Below are positions 8,299-17,471 of a stretch of 64,000 bases of DNA, one piece after another; the stretch's first letter is position 1, and each line of letters begins with the position of its first letter. The notes beneath the pieces were generated by a model that saw nothing but the letters and a program-made list of their open reading frames with translations, searched no databases and was not told the origin of the DNA. The position numbers were made by a program, and so were the translations under genes. The DNA lies in the NCBI RefSeq assembly GCF_964028515.1, contig NZ_OZ034788.1, forward strand, positions 744,001 to 808,000, read 5' to 3'. This DNA is from Wolbachia endosymbiont (group B) of Hofmannophila pseudospretella (GTDB lineage: Bacteria > Pseudomonadota > Alphaproteobacteria > Rickettsiales > Anaplasmataceae).

Positions 8299-10506
8299 AT
8301 GAGGAAAGCAGTTGATGTATTACTACCACTTCCAATTGATCAGCTATTTTCCTATATAGTTGAAGAAAACACTGAAATTTCAATTGGAGATTACGTAGTA
8401 GTACCGTTTGGTAGAAAACGCTTGATTGGAATAGTTTGGAGAAAAAGTAGCAAAAGCGATCGAGAATTAAAATTTATTGAACAAAAGGTCGATTTGCCGA
8501 GCATCAGACCAAAACTGATCGAATTTGCAGAATGGGTTGCTCAATATAATGTAATACCTATTGGTATGCTTGCCAAAGTGATAATGGGAGGAGTATTAAA
8601 GGTAAATCAAATAGATAAGTTAGTTTGCACTAAACAAAAGCAGGAAATAAGTGAAATAGATTACCAATTAAACCCTGAGCAGCAAGCAGCTCGAGATAAA
8701 ATAATAAGTAATTTGAATGAGTATTCAGTAACTTTACTTGACGGTGAAACCGGGTCTGGAAAAACGGAAGTTTATCTCTCTGTGATTGCACAGTTAATTA
8801 AGAATATTCCAGCGTTCAATACACAACTAGACGAATGTTACAATATAAGAGTAATTTTTACCAAAAAGGATGTCATCCCAGTGCCCCGACACTGGGATCC
8901 AGAAAACTTAATTTCAAATCAGTACACTAAGCATTTGTACGATAAAGACTGGATTCCAGTGTCAAGCACTGGAATGACATCATCTACTACTAAAACTACC
9001 TGCAAATGTTCAAACACCAAAAGGTTACACACTGGAATGACAACAGAAGGAGGTAATGCACAAGTCCTTATCCTTCTGCCAGAAATTGTCCTAACTTCAC
9101 AATTGGTAAATCGCGTTCGCAGTCAGACATCTGGAAATATAGCTGAGTGGCATTCAGGACTTACTCCAAAAGCTCGCCGAAATAATTGGCTCAGTATCGC
9201 AAATGGAAGTGCGCAGATAATTATTGGGGCACGGTCAGCGCTTTTTTTGCCTTATAAAAACCTAAAATTAATTATCGTCGATGAAGAGCATGACTCATCC
9301 TTTAAACAAGAACAGGGGATTATATATAATGCTCGAGATATGGCCATTATCTTAGCCAAACTCGAAAATATTCCGATTATTTTGTCATCCGCCACTCCGC
9401 TACTTGAAACAATTTATCATGTTAAAAAAGGGAATTACAATCATGTAAAATTGACTAAACGATTCGGTGGTGCAGAGTTGCCACAAATAAAAGTAGTAAA
9501 TAATAAGCAATGGATTTCCAATGAACTTTTCGAAGGAATAAAACAAACCATAGAGAAAAAACAGCAAGTTATGCTCTTTCTAAACCGCCGGGGGTATGCG
9601 CAACTTGCAGTTTGTAAAAAATGTGGATATAAAATTTCCTGCTCAAATTGCACTGTATGGCTTACTTACCACAAGAAAAAGAACGTCCTTTTATGTCACC
9701 ATTGTTCTTATCAATCAAAACTTCCAGAAAAATGCTCCAATTGTCAAAGTGAGCAGTCATTGCTCCTTTATGGTGTGGGAATTGAAAGGTTAGTTGAAGA
9801 AATAGTGAAATTAATACCAAATGCAAAAACTGCGATTATCAGCAGCGATCAGAAGTCGCTTGGTAACGTCATTGATTTAGTGTTGAAAGAAGAGGTGAAT
9901 ATTATAATCGGTACACAAGTGATTGCCAAAGGGCATAATTTCCCTAAGTTAACTTTGGTTGGAGTGATAAATGCAGATTTAGGACTTGAAAATTCTGACC
10001 TCAGGGCAGCAGAAAAGACGTATCAATTATTGCATCAAGTTGCGGGTAGATCTGGGAGGTTCAACGAAAAAGGAACGGTAATAGTGCAAACCAATAATCC
10101 TGAAAGTTTAATAATAAGAGCATTACAGCAGCAAAAAAGGGACTTGTTTTATGAAGTTGAACTTGAGTCAAGACGCAAAGCTAAAATGCCACCATTTAGT
10201 AGATTAATAGCGCTTATAGTTTGTGATAAGGATCAATTTGCAACGCAGAAAGCAGCAAGTGAGCTAACAAGCTTTTTACATAATCAATGTTCAACTACCT
10301 TTCAGCACTTGACGCTGAAAGAATTTGAAATTTTTGGCCCATCACCAGCAGCAATAAATTTTTTAAACAATAAATATCGTTATAGAGTGTTACTGAAAAT
10401 ACACAATAACCATAGTCTATTCATAAAGAAAAAGCTGAAACATTGCTGTAACTTGAGTTCAAACATTGCAATAACAATAGATGTTGATCCTGTGAGTTTC
10501 TTTTGA
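8299..10506 (+). CDS. priA: Primosomal helicase PriA with repeat-encoded insertion
   Basis: Restarts stalled replication forks by loading the replicative helicase. The 735-residue protein has the 3'-binding domain (residues 1-100), Walker A GETGSGKT (149-156), the DEEH box (VDEEHDSSF), a zinc-binding cysteine cluster of four CxxC-like pairs (CKKC, CSNC, CHHC, CSNC), and the C-terminal helicase motifs including QVAGRSGR. Residues of about 170-252 interrupt the usual short link between Walker A and the LLPEIVLT motif. They are encoded by palindromic repeats with no stop codon. The frame is intact, so a functional protein is likely but unproven. Confidence 0.93.
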   Translation: MRKAVDVLLPLPIDQLFSYIVEENTEISIGDYVVVPFGRKRLIGIVWRKSSKSDRELKFIEQKVDLPSIRPKLIEFAEWVAQYNVIPIGMLAKVIMGGVLKVNQIDKLVCTKQKQEISEIDYQLNPEQQAARDKIISNLNEYSVTLLDGETGSGKTEVYLSVIAQLIKNIPAFNTQLDECYNIRVIFTKKDVIPVPRHWDPENLISNQYTKHLYDKDWIPVSSTGMTSSTTKTTCKCSNTKRLHTGMTTEGGNAQVLILLPEIVLTSQLVNRVRSQTSGNIAEWHSGLTPKARRNNWLSIANGSAQIIIGARSALFLPYKNLKLIIVDEEHDSSFKQEQGIIYNARDMAIILAKLENIPIILSSATPLLETIYHVKKGNYNHVKLTKRFGGAELPQIKVVNNKQWISNELFEGIKQTIEKKQQVMLFLNRRGYAQLAVCKKCGYKISCSNCTVWLTYHKKKNVLLCHHCSYQSKLPEKCSNCQSEQSLLLYGVGIERLVEEIVKLIPNAKTAIISSDQKSLGNVIDLVLKEEVNIIIGTQVIAKGHNFPKLTLVGVINADLGLENSDLRAAEKTYQLLHQVAGRSGRFNEKGTVIVQTNNPESLIIRALQQQKRDLFYEVELESRRKAKMPPFSRLIALIVCDKDQFATQKAASELTSFLHNQCSTTFQHLTLKEFEIFGPSPAAINFLNNKYRYRVLLKIHNNHSLFIKKKLKHCCNLSSNIAITIDVDPVSFF
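8806..9054. repeat. Palindromic repeat inserted in frame in priA
   Basis: Three repeat arms are visible inside the priA frame: GTCATCCCAGTGCCCCGACAC with GGATCC near 8872-8900, CTGGATTCCAGTGTCAAGCAC near 8949-8970, and ACACTGGAATGACAAC near 9028-9043. The boundaries are set by comparison with the expected PriA helicase core, where QLIKN should almost directly precede QVLILLPE. The insert is about 80 codons and retains the frame. Confidence 0.8.
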
Positions 10507-10621
10507 TGTTATTTGAATTTATTTGACATTCACAGAATTAATTGTATTAATTTTTTAATCAATAGTTTGACTTTTATTACGATTTATTATATTATTGATA
10601 TAATTAGAATAAGGAGATGGT

Positions 10622-11431
10622 ATGCATGATTTAATTAAGATTATTCATAATCGAAACGAGAGTCTTGAAAAAAACATTCAAGAGTTGAAAGATTATCTTA
10701 CTGATGATAGAAAAATTGTGATTGAGAAAGAGTTATTCTCAGCAGCTATTGTAGATGTAATCTCTACAAAAGGAGATTTTATTAATGAACAAGCAGTGCA
10801 AATATACCTTATTTTGCATCACTGTATTAAACACTATAGTGCAAGGTCTAAGAAAGGAGAGATATTGTCATTTCAAAACGCAATGAATATTCTAGATGAA
10901 GCAGTACATGACTATATTACTCTTGAGGATTTCTATAAATTGATCAATTTTCGAGATCAAAGTGGAAATACATTATTACACCAAGCTGTTATAAGTAATA
11001 ACACTGAGGCAATAGAAGCACTTTTGAAATATGGCGCAAATTCTTTGATAAGGAATAAAGAAGACAAAATGCCATTAGATTTAGCTCAAGAAGAAAAAAC
11101 AAGAGAAGCACTCATTAAATCTATGAAAGACCAAGCTCAATCGAAAAAAGAAAGTGCTAGATGTAATGGTTTGATTGGTATCATACCTGGTGTTTTTCTT
11201 GGTGTTGGACTGGGTATTGGTAGTGCTCTAGTACCTTCAATGACTATTATATTATGCGCACTCGCAGTATCTGCTCTTGTTGCTGGAATAGCAGTTGGAG
11301 TGGCTATATATTTACTAAGTCAAGACTATAAACAGGCTAAATCGATAGAAAAAGCTGTTGATTCTCAACTCTCTTCCGTTGAGCAGAAAAAGGCTTATAC
11401 AAATGAAGCAATGCTAAAAGATAAACAATAA
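10622..11431 (+). CDS. Short ankyrin-repeat protein with C-terminal membrane pair
   Basis: The 269-residue protein has one clear ankyrin repeat (SGNTLLHQAVISNNTEAIEA followed by LLKYGAN) and a partial second (DKMPLDLAQEEK). Two hydrophobic helices rich in Gly, Val and Ala follow at about residues 183-233, then a short charged tail. A strong purine-rich ribosome site (AAGGAGATGG) precedes the ATG. Ankyrin proteins are the largest candidate effector class in Wolbachia, but no target can be named from the sequence. The terminal hairpin-like membrane pair recurs in other ankyrin genes in this window. Confidence 0.85.
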   Translation: MHDLIKIIHNRNESLEKNIQELKDYLTDDRKIVIEKELFSAAIVDVISTKGDFINEQAVQIYLILHHCIKHYSARSKKGEILSFQNAMNILDEAVHDYITLEDFYKLINFRDQSGNTLLHQAVISNNTEAIEALLKYGANSLIRNKEDKMPLDLAQEEKTREALIKSMKDQAQSKKESARCNGLIGIIPGVFLGVGLGIGSALVPSMTIILCALAVSALVAGIAVGVAIYLLSQDYKQAKSIEKAVDSQLSSVEQKKAYTNEAMLKDKQ

Positions 11432-11450
11432 CTGTGAGTTTTTTAACATT

Positions 11451-11549
11451 AGATTTCTTGCATAACTGGAATTCGAAAGTTCCAGCGCATTTTACTTATT
11501 GGATCCCAGTGTCAAGCACTGGGATGACATCTGTTTATGCAAGAAATCT
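11451..11549. repeat. Nested inverted repeat with palindromic core
   Basis: Outer arms AGATTTCTTGCATAA and TTATGCAAGAAATCT enclose a palindromic core with GGATCCCAGTGTCAAGCACTG. It lies after the 269-residue ankyrin gene and directly adjoins the 308-base dispersed repeat. The right arm is shared with that repeat. Confidence 0.75.
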
Positions 11550-11842
11550 ATTCATTTAAACCTTGTTTGAGAAAACGTAGCTATAAAAACCGCAGGTACC
11601 AGTTGGTTTTTATTAGCTAAAGTAAAGGTCAAGTATCTGGAATTCTGAACATAAGATCCCCCTGTGAAAAAAAGATTAGAAAAAATGCAGTGCACATACG
11701 ACAGATATGCTCTGAAGAGGATACGCTACATTTTTAGTGAGTGTGATTTAAAAGTCTGCAGACCGAAGATAGATTTTTGAGCTCAATAAATATCTCTAAC
11801 TGTAATTGTAATCAGATTTAAAATATGCGGAAGTAATTTTTT
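11535..11842. repeat. Dispersed ~310 bp non-coding repeat, copy 1
   Basis: About 308 bases are closely repeated at 62838-63150, in the same orientation. Conserved segments include CGTAGCTATAAAAACCGCAGG, GAGGATACGCTACATTTTT, GTCTGCAGAC and AAAATATGCGGAAGTAATT. It contains a hairpin AAAAACC...GGTTTTT. There is no long ORF. It fills most of the 564-base gap 11432-11995. The remaining bases to 11995 show nothing further. It could be a decayed mobile element or a structured RNA. Confidence 0.75.
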
Positions 11843-11995
11843 AGCTAATAATTCTGTCTTGTAGGAGTTTAACAAGAGAACCAAAAAGTTAGTGTCATAA
11901 ATATTTTTATCAAAAACTATTTTAAAAAAATTTAAATAGAGTTGAAAATTTTTAAAGATGAGATACCCTACCTGTAATCTAATTATTAGTTTTTT

Positions 11996-13402
11996 ATGTT
12001 ACCAATAGAGGGTCAAATAAACGCTGCAGCAAATTTTCAAGCAGAAGACTTTGAGTCTAAAAATGCTACAGATCTTGATTATTTAGCTAATCCTCTAAGT
12101 GCTTCGAATGCAAAGCTAGAGAATAGCGTTAAAGCTAAAGATAAAAAGAATGAGGTACCTTTTTCCAGTAGAAGAGGCAGCTCGCATGTTTTAGAACTTT
12201 TTTCTAATGAAAGCGTTGAGATTAACATTCAAGATGAAACGCCTTGTGCCGCTCGGAGTGAATCAGGTATAGCTGGGCTGTTTAGAGGTATAGCTGGGTT
12301 ATTTAAAGGCAGGGGTAGTATGAACATAAACCTTTATCAATCTAAAGTGCAACGTAGTTCTGCAATTGATTACAGTACTAGAGAAAGTATAGGGTCACGG
12401 CTACTAAATATCTGTAACGGAGAAGAAGATATCTCTTTTGATCAAGAGATTAATTTTTTATATCAAGAGGGTTGTTTGTATGATGCCTTATTGTTGCAAG
12501 ATGAAGAAAATCAGGACACACCTTTACATGTGGCTATTAAAAAAAATCATGCTGATTTTGTAAAAAAGCTTTTGTGTATTCTTAAGGAGCCATACCGTGC
12601 GAATGAGTTTTACAAGCACAAATATTTTGAACATAAGGAAGAGAATGAAAAGCCGCTTTTCAAATTTATTAATACTAAGAACAAGGATGGAAAAGATGCA
12701 ATTACTCTGGCTATTGAAGGTAATAATTCAGAATGCATTTCAGCTCTTTTTAACTACTTAACTGATAAAAATATTAACAGAAGAAAAGATGTTGAAAGTG
12801 AGTACACACCTCTACACGAAGCTGTGCTTCTTGGCAAAAATGAAGCAATCAAAGAGCTTCTGAAATCAAGAGATATAGATACTGAACTCATAGATAAGGA
12901 ATCTTACAAAGCATCTAATTATACTAATGACCAAGAGGCAATAGAATTATTTATTAAGCACTATAGTAGTAAAATTAGTGAGTGGCGTATAAAATTAGAA
13001 GATAATAATAAAAAATTAGCGCGAATTAAGTGCGTCCTAAGCAAAACAAAACTTGCTTGTGTATGCTTAGCAGCCTTTGGCTCTTGTTTTAGAATGTATG
13101 GAAATTCCCATGACATAATAAATGAAAAAGTGAGTGAAGATATGTTATATTATTCTCTTGCATTGCTTTCCAACACTACAGGTCTAATATTATTTTTTAA
13201 TTATTTGATCGATACAATACTTTCCAAGTATGAAGAAAAAAACTCTAGTTTGAATAAAGAATCAAACAGTTATGTAGAAGAAAGAAATATGTTGAAAAAT
13301 AAATTGCGTCATTTTCAAAAAAGAAATACTAGAACAAATACGCAAATATCTGAGATAATTTCAGTTCTACCTGAAGTAGAATCAAGCTGCAGTAGATTGT
13401 GA
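11996..13402 (+). CDS. Ankyrin-repeat protein with membrane segments and coiled-coil tail
   Basis: The 468-residue protein has a Ser/Asn-rich N-terminus and an internal duplication GIAGLFRGIAGLFKG near residue 90-104. Three ankyrin repeats are visible (QDTPLHVAIKKNHADFV, DAITLAIEGNNSECI, YTPLHEAVLLGKNEAI) between about residues 165 and 325. Hydrophobic segments at about 352-365 and 383-409 suggest membrane anchoring, and a charged helical tail follows. There is no strong Shine-Dalgarno before the ATG. It precedes recR by 125 bases. Its function is unknown; effector by analogy only. Confidence 0.83.
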   Translation: MLPIEGQINAAANFQAEDFESKNATDLDYLANPLSASNAKLENSVKAKDKKNEVPFSSRRGSSHVLELFSNESVEINIQDETPCAARSESGIAGLFRGIAGLFKGRGSMNINLYQSKVQRSSAIDYSTRESIGSRLLNICNGEEDISFDQEINFLYQEGCLYDALLLQDEENQDTPLHVAIKKNHADFVKKLLCILKEPYRANEFYKHKYFEHKEENEKPLFKFINTKNKDGKDAITLAIEGNNSECISALFNYLTDKNINRRKDVESEYTPLHEAVLLGKNEAIKELLKSRDIDTELIDKESYKASNYTNDQEAIELFIKHYSSKISEWRIKLEDNNKKLARIKCVLSKTKLACVCLAAFGSCFRMYGNSHDIINEKVSEDMLYYSLALLSNTTGLILFFNYLIDTILSKYEEKNSSLNKESNSYVEERNMLKNKLRHFQKRNTRTNTQISEIISVLPEVESSCSRL

Positions 13403-13527
13403 TTACATTACTTTTTTTAAGATAAGTTCTGAGAAAAGTGGAAAATCTTTTTCATAGCCAATCAAACCAAGCTTTCTTTACGAAAGGTTTGATGTTATCA
13501 TTTTATGCACTATCCTGAATTTGTTGA

Positions 13528-13998
13528 ATGAACATTAATATAAAGAATTTAGTTCATGCTTTTTCTAAATTGCCAAGTTTAGGTCCATCATCATCAAGAA
13601 GGCTAGTTATACATCTGCTTCAAAACAAAGATAGGGTTATGCTACCCCTTGCATCTTTGATTAGAGAACTAGCGGATCTTATAATAGAGTGTAAGATTTG
13701 TGGGAATCTAGATACTAAATCGCCATGTTCTATTTGTATTAACCCAAAGCGTGACACCAAGCTAATGTGTGTAGTAGAAGAATTGGGTGATCTATGGGCA
13801 TTTGAAAAAGGGAGTATATATTCAGGTATGTATCATGTTTTAGGTGGAAGGCTATCAGCAATAAATGGCATAGGTCCAAAAGAACTGAACCTTGATAACA
13901 TTCCTAAAAGAGTTACAGAATTTAAAATTGAAGAGGTTATTGTCGCAATTAATCCAACATTAGAAGGCCAAGTTACTGCGCAATATATAATTGAATTG
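13528..13998 (+). CDS. recR: Recombination protein RecR, exon 1 (intron-interrupted)
   Basis: RecR works with RecF/RecO to load RecA at single-strand gaps. This part encodes 157 residues: the N-terminal helix-hairpin-helix (KLPSLGPSSSRRL), the four-cysteine zinc finger (CKICGN...CSICINPKR) and most of the Toprim domain (VVEELGD, VIVAINPTLEG). It stops at YIIEL, exactly where a GTGCG group II intron boundary begins. The unspliced frame runs to 14196 with non-RecR residues from the intron. Exon 2 is at 16300-16422, and together they make 197 residues, the normal RecR length. Confidence 0.93.
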
Positions 13999-14632
13999 GT
14001 GCGACCTGAAAGTCTTCGGTCATATTGTTTAAAAGGAGAGGAATTCATTCAGAAAGAAACTGAAAGGATTCTAAAACTTATTAAACCAGATGTTTTGCCG
14101 TCTGAGTCTACGCATCAGTGCGAATCGGGCAACCGGTTGGTGCCAAGCGATGCGGACAATGAACCTCCTCTTGAAAAAGAAGATGCTCAATCGTGAGAGG
14201 GGCATAAACTGCAAGCATCATGTGGTTGGAGGGCTAGGCTAGTGGTATGGTGAACGTAAGTGAAGCTTTATAAGTACCGATACGATGAAAGAGCTAAAGA
14301 TGCTGATAAGCTCTGACCAAAAGGTAATGTGGATAAGTTACATTTTTTCATTTCTAGATGTACGCAAATAATAACTCCACCGGTATAGAGAAGCCACCTA
14401 ACCCACTATTGTATGACTGGAGAAACAGGGTAAGCCTGTATTTTCGCCTACATGGCAAGCAAACCGCAAGGAATGCTGATGGAAGTGCAGGTAAAGGAGA
14501 ATGGAGAAAGCGAATGCCATTTTGTAACGAAATGGATAGAATTTGTAACATTAATTCGCGTGAAAACGAGCAGACTTCCGTTTGGTCCCTCGTGACAAGA
14601 AACTTTGTTAACCACTTAAGGTAGGAAAGCAG

Positions 14633-16180
14633 ATGATTACAAGTAAACCTGTAAGTGCATCTACCAAAAGCTTTGAAGCATGGAAGCAGTTGCCATGGAA
14701 GAAATGCCAGAAAGTTATTGTGAGGCTACAAAGACGTATTGTTAAGGCTGTCCAAGAAGGAAGATGGGGTAAGGTAAAAACTTTACAACATCTTCTCACA
14801 CGCTCTTTTAGCGGAAAAGCTTTGGCTGTTAAGAGAGTAACTGAAAACCAAGGAAAAAACACAGCGGGTGTAGATCGTCAACTATGGTCAACTTGCAATG
14901 CTAAATTTCAAGGAATAAAGCAGTTAAAGCAAAGAGGATATAAACCTTCTCCGCTAAAACGGATTTATATCAGTAAATCTAATGGCAAAAGAAGACCTCT
15001 TGGAATACCCACGATAAAAGATAGAGCCATGCAAGCATTATATCTGTTTGCTCTGGAACCGATAGCTGAAACGATCAGTGATCGTCACTCCTATGGCTTT
15101 AGACCTAAAAGATCCTGTGCAGATGCTACAGTAGCTTGTCATTTGTTACTGGCAAGTCGTAATCAACTACAATGGATACTTGAAGGTGATATCAAAGGAT
15201 GCTTTGACAACATTAATCATGAATGGCTTATGAAGCATATTCCTATGGAGAAAAAAATTCTGCATAGTTGGTTAAAAGCTGGCTTCCTAGAATCAAAAAC
15301 TCTGTATCCCACAACTGCAGGTACCCCGCAAGGTGGTATAATTTCTCCAATACTAGCCAATTTAGCCTTAAACGGACTTGAAAAGTTATTGGAAAGTCGA
15401 TTTGGTAAACTCGGCAGTAGAAAAAGAAACAAAATCAGAAGTGGAGTGAATGTAATCAGATACGCAGACGACTTTATTATTTCAGGTTTCACACATGAAG
15501 TACTGGAAAAGGAAGTTAAGCCTTTAGTATCATCTTTTCTTCATGAGCGAGGTTTAATTCTGTCAGAAGAGAAGACAAAGATTACATCTATCACAACAGG
15601 GTTTGACTTTCTTGGTTGTAATGTACGTAGATATAATAAGAAGTTAATTATTAAACCTTCGAAAGAAAGTATTAAAAGACTTCTTAATAAAGCACGTACA
15701 TTGATAAAAGCAAATATAGCGAACACTCAGGCTATAGTAATTAAGTCACTCAACTCTCTACTGAGAGGATGGGGAAATTACTATCACCATGTGTGTGCTA
15801 AAAAAGCGTTTAGAAAGATCGACAATGAAATTTGGCATAGTTTATGGAAATGGGCAAAGAAAAGACATCCTCGTAAAGGATTACGTTGGATAAAGAATCG
15901 TTACTTCAAAGTAATGGGTCAACGCCAATGGGTTTTTGCTGCACCCCTATGCAAGAACAAACCAAAAGAGATACGGTATTTAAGACTGCTTAAGCTGATT
16001 GATATACCTATCAGACGACATGTTAAAATCAGAGCGGATGCAAATCCCCTTGACTTAAAATGGAAAAAGTATTTTGATGAGAGAGTGAAACGAACAAGAA
16101 TGTTAGCAAGCTCTTTCTCAAGAGAAGGTTCTCTACTGTTGGTGTCACCATTAAGAATGATGTTTCCTGAGGAATCATGA
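14633..16180 (+). CDS. ltrA: Group II intron reverse transcriptase/maturase
   Basis: The intron-encoded protein helps the intron RNA splice and copy itself into new DNA sites. The 515-residue protein shows the RT finger/palm motifs (KRRPLGIPTIKDR, HSYGFRPKRS), GTPQGGIISP and the catalytic YADD at residues 277-280, followed by the thumb/maturase X domain (LRGWGNYYHH). The C-terminus ends soon after the ANPLDLKWKKYF motif and has no cysteine-rich HNH endonuclease domain, so mobility may rely on nicked or single-stranded DNA. An AGGA ribosome site precedes the ATG. Confidence 0.95.
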   Translation: MITSKPVSASTKSFEAWKQLPWKKCQKVIVRLQRRIVKAVQEGRWGKVKTLQHLLTRSFSGKALAVKRVTENQGKNTAGVDRQLWSTCNAKFQGIKQLKQRGYKPSPLKRIYISKSNGKRRPLGIPTIKDRAMQALYLFALEPIAETISDRHSYGFRPKRSCADATVACHLLLASRNQLQWILEGDIKGCFDNINHEWLMKHIPMEKKILHSWLKAGFLESKTLYPTTAGTPQGGIISPILANLALNGLEKLLESRFGKLGSRKRNKIRSGVNVIRYADDFIISGFTHEVLEKEVKPLVSSFLHERGLILSEEKTKITSITTGFDFLGCNVRRYNKKLIIKPSKESIKRLLNKARTLIKANIANTQAIVIKSLNSLLRGWGNYYHHVCAKKAFRKIDNEIWHSLWKWAKKRHPRKGLRWIKNRYFKVMGQRQWVFAAPLCKNKPKEIRYLRLLKLIDIPIRRHVKIRADANPLDLKWKKYFDERVKRTRMLASSFSREGSLLLVSPLRMMFPEES

Positions 16181-16224
16181 AGGACAAGCCGGTTCTAGAA
16201 AAGAAGAACTTAGATAAGGGGCTC

Positions 16225-16258
16225 AAGCGTAGTGTTGGGAAACCTGCATGCTGCGTTT
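16225..16258 (+). ncRNA. Group II intron domain V
   Basis: A 34-base hairpin beginning AAGCGTAGTG, with a GAAA tetraloop and ending CTGCGTTT, fits the size and layout of the catalytic domain V. The 14-base and 16-base strands differ by the usual two-base bulge, and the AGC catalytic triad is at its 5' side. Domain VI fills 16259-16299. Confidence 0.8.
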
Positions 16259-16299
16259 CTAAGGGAGGGGGTAGTAGTAATACTGCTTCCTTACCTGAC

Positions 16300-16422
16300 C
16301 TAAAGAACTCAAATGTAAAAATATCCCGCCTTGCTTGTGGCATACCGATAGGTGGAGAAATTGACTACCTAGATGAAGGAACGCTGAAGATAGCGCTTAC
16401 TTCAAGACAGGATATTAAATAA
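16300..16422 (+). CDS. recR: RecR exon 2
   Basis: Encodes the last 40 residues of RecR, including the hallmark LACGIPIGGEIDYLDEGTL segment and a terminal SRQDIK. It has no start of its own. An open frame through it from 16177 is only the intron tail read through. Joined to 13528-13998 it continues YIIEL with LKNSNVKISR in frame, as in other RecR proteins. RecR production therefore depends on intron splicing. Confidence 0.92.
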   Translation, partial: LKNSNVKISRLACGIPIGGEIDYLDEGTLKIALTSRQDIK

Positions 16423-16542
16423 TATTCCATTTCTTCTGAGCAACACACTTTAAAAACACTGTAACATACTTCAGCCTAAAAACTTGCTTTACTAATTGAA
16501 AATATTGTATACTTAAAACATAATGTTTTAAAATGAGGAGTT

Positions 16543-17412
16543 GTGTTAACTTTTTTATTAGATGGAGTATATAATACTTATAATTGGTTAATTAAAAAAT
16601 TAAGATCAATCGCTCTTGATTTTATTGCGTTGTTTAACAAAGAATACGCAGATAGTAAACGAATTAGATATATAATAAAAGATCATCTGGTTAAAAAAGA
16701 TCTGATAAATATTGAGCCTGAACTTGAAATCAAATATGAACTAAAAAGAGATCTGATAAATATTGAACCTAAATTTAAAATCAAATATGACCCATATATC
16801 ACAAAAATAGATTCTTCAAAAATGTTTAAAGTAATGGAACAAGAGCATAGATCTATTGAAAATCTGAAAAATGTGATTCAAGTGAGAATTGAAGATCTAG
16901 TTGGACGCGGGTTTAGCTATTCTTATGGTAGTGGAAGAGATCCTGTTTTTTATGCAATGAATCAGGCACATGAAATAAAGGGAATAACAAAAGATAATAC
17001 GGACTTAGTTCTTCTTTTGTGGCTAATGTATGTTCATGTGCCTATAGATGAACATGGAGAACTATTAAAGGATCTTGTAAGGAATCACTCCGGTAATAGA
17101 GCTGAGATGATAGAAAAGTTATATCTACTTCAAGAAGAAGGTAAATTATCAATAAACAATCGTGAGAGTCTAGGTTGGATAATTAAAATATCTCCACTTA
17201 TAGAGAAGGAGTATATTTCAAATGGAAAATTTCCTGTTATGCAAATGGTAAGTTCCGGCAATATAGATGATTTAGAAAAAAGGTTAAAAAAAGATATAGA
17301 AGGAAGGGTGAAAGAATTAACCGGCATAGATATTCAATATAGTCCCGAAAGCAGCTTGAAGAACCTTTCCATTCATGCAGTGATAGAAAGTTATGGATTA
17401 CTTAATAGGTAA
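16543..17412 (+). CDS. Hypothetical protein with internal tandem repeat
   Basis: No family recognised. The 289-residue frame starts with GTG only two bases after GAGGAG, so the exact start is uncertain; the first ATG in frame is far inside. The N-terminus is amphipathic and hydrophobic (LTFLLDGVYNTYNWLIKKL). Residues of about 52-82 contain two copies of an 18-residue unit, KKDLINIEPELEIKYEL and KRDLINIEPKFKIKYD. The rest is helical and soluble. It precedes the KAP-type NTPase by 59 bases on the same strand, suggesting joint expression. Confidence 0.7.
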   Translation: MLTFLLDGVYNTYNWLIKKLRSIALDFIALFNKEYADSKRIRYIIKDHLVKKDLINIEPELEIKYELKRDLINIEPKFKIKYDPYITKIDSSKMFKVMEQEHRSIENLKNVIQVRIEDLVGRGFSYSYGSGRDPVFYAMNQAHEIKGITKDNTDLVLLLWLMYVHVPIDEHGELLKDLVRNHSGNRAEMIEKLYLLQEEGKLSINNRESLGWIIKISPLIEKEYISNGKFPVMQMVSSGNIDDLEKRLKKDIEGRVKELTGIDIQYSPESSLKNLSIHAVIESYGLLNR

Positions 17413-17471
17413 ATGATTGTCTGGACCCTTAACTTATAAGATACTATAGTAAAATATAGCATAAGGATCTT

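Larger units (their letters stand above)
13999..16299 (+). mobile_element. Group II intron inserted in recR
   Basis: The 2301-base intron begins with the consensus GTGCG (13999-14003) and ends with AC (16298-16299). A reverse transcriptase/maturase is encoded inside. A 34-base domain V is visible at 16225-16258: a 14-base strand beginning AAGCG, a GAAA loop, and a 16-base strand with a two-base bulge, including the AGC triad. Domain VI follows, with a plausible branch-point A at 16293, seven bases from the 3' end. Removing the intron joins GAATTG to CTAAAG and restores an unbroken recR frame. The 14004-14632 part is the RNA domain I-III region with no real gene. Confidence 0.93.

Noticed and set aside
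14358..14624. 88-residue plus-strand frame upstream of the intron maturase
   Set aside because: It lies inside the intron RNA domains and has no protein-like features.
16177..16422. 81-residue frame that looks like a small RecR-like gene
   Set aside because: Its first 41 residues are intron tail; only 16300-16422 is RecR exon 2.
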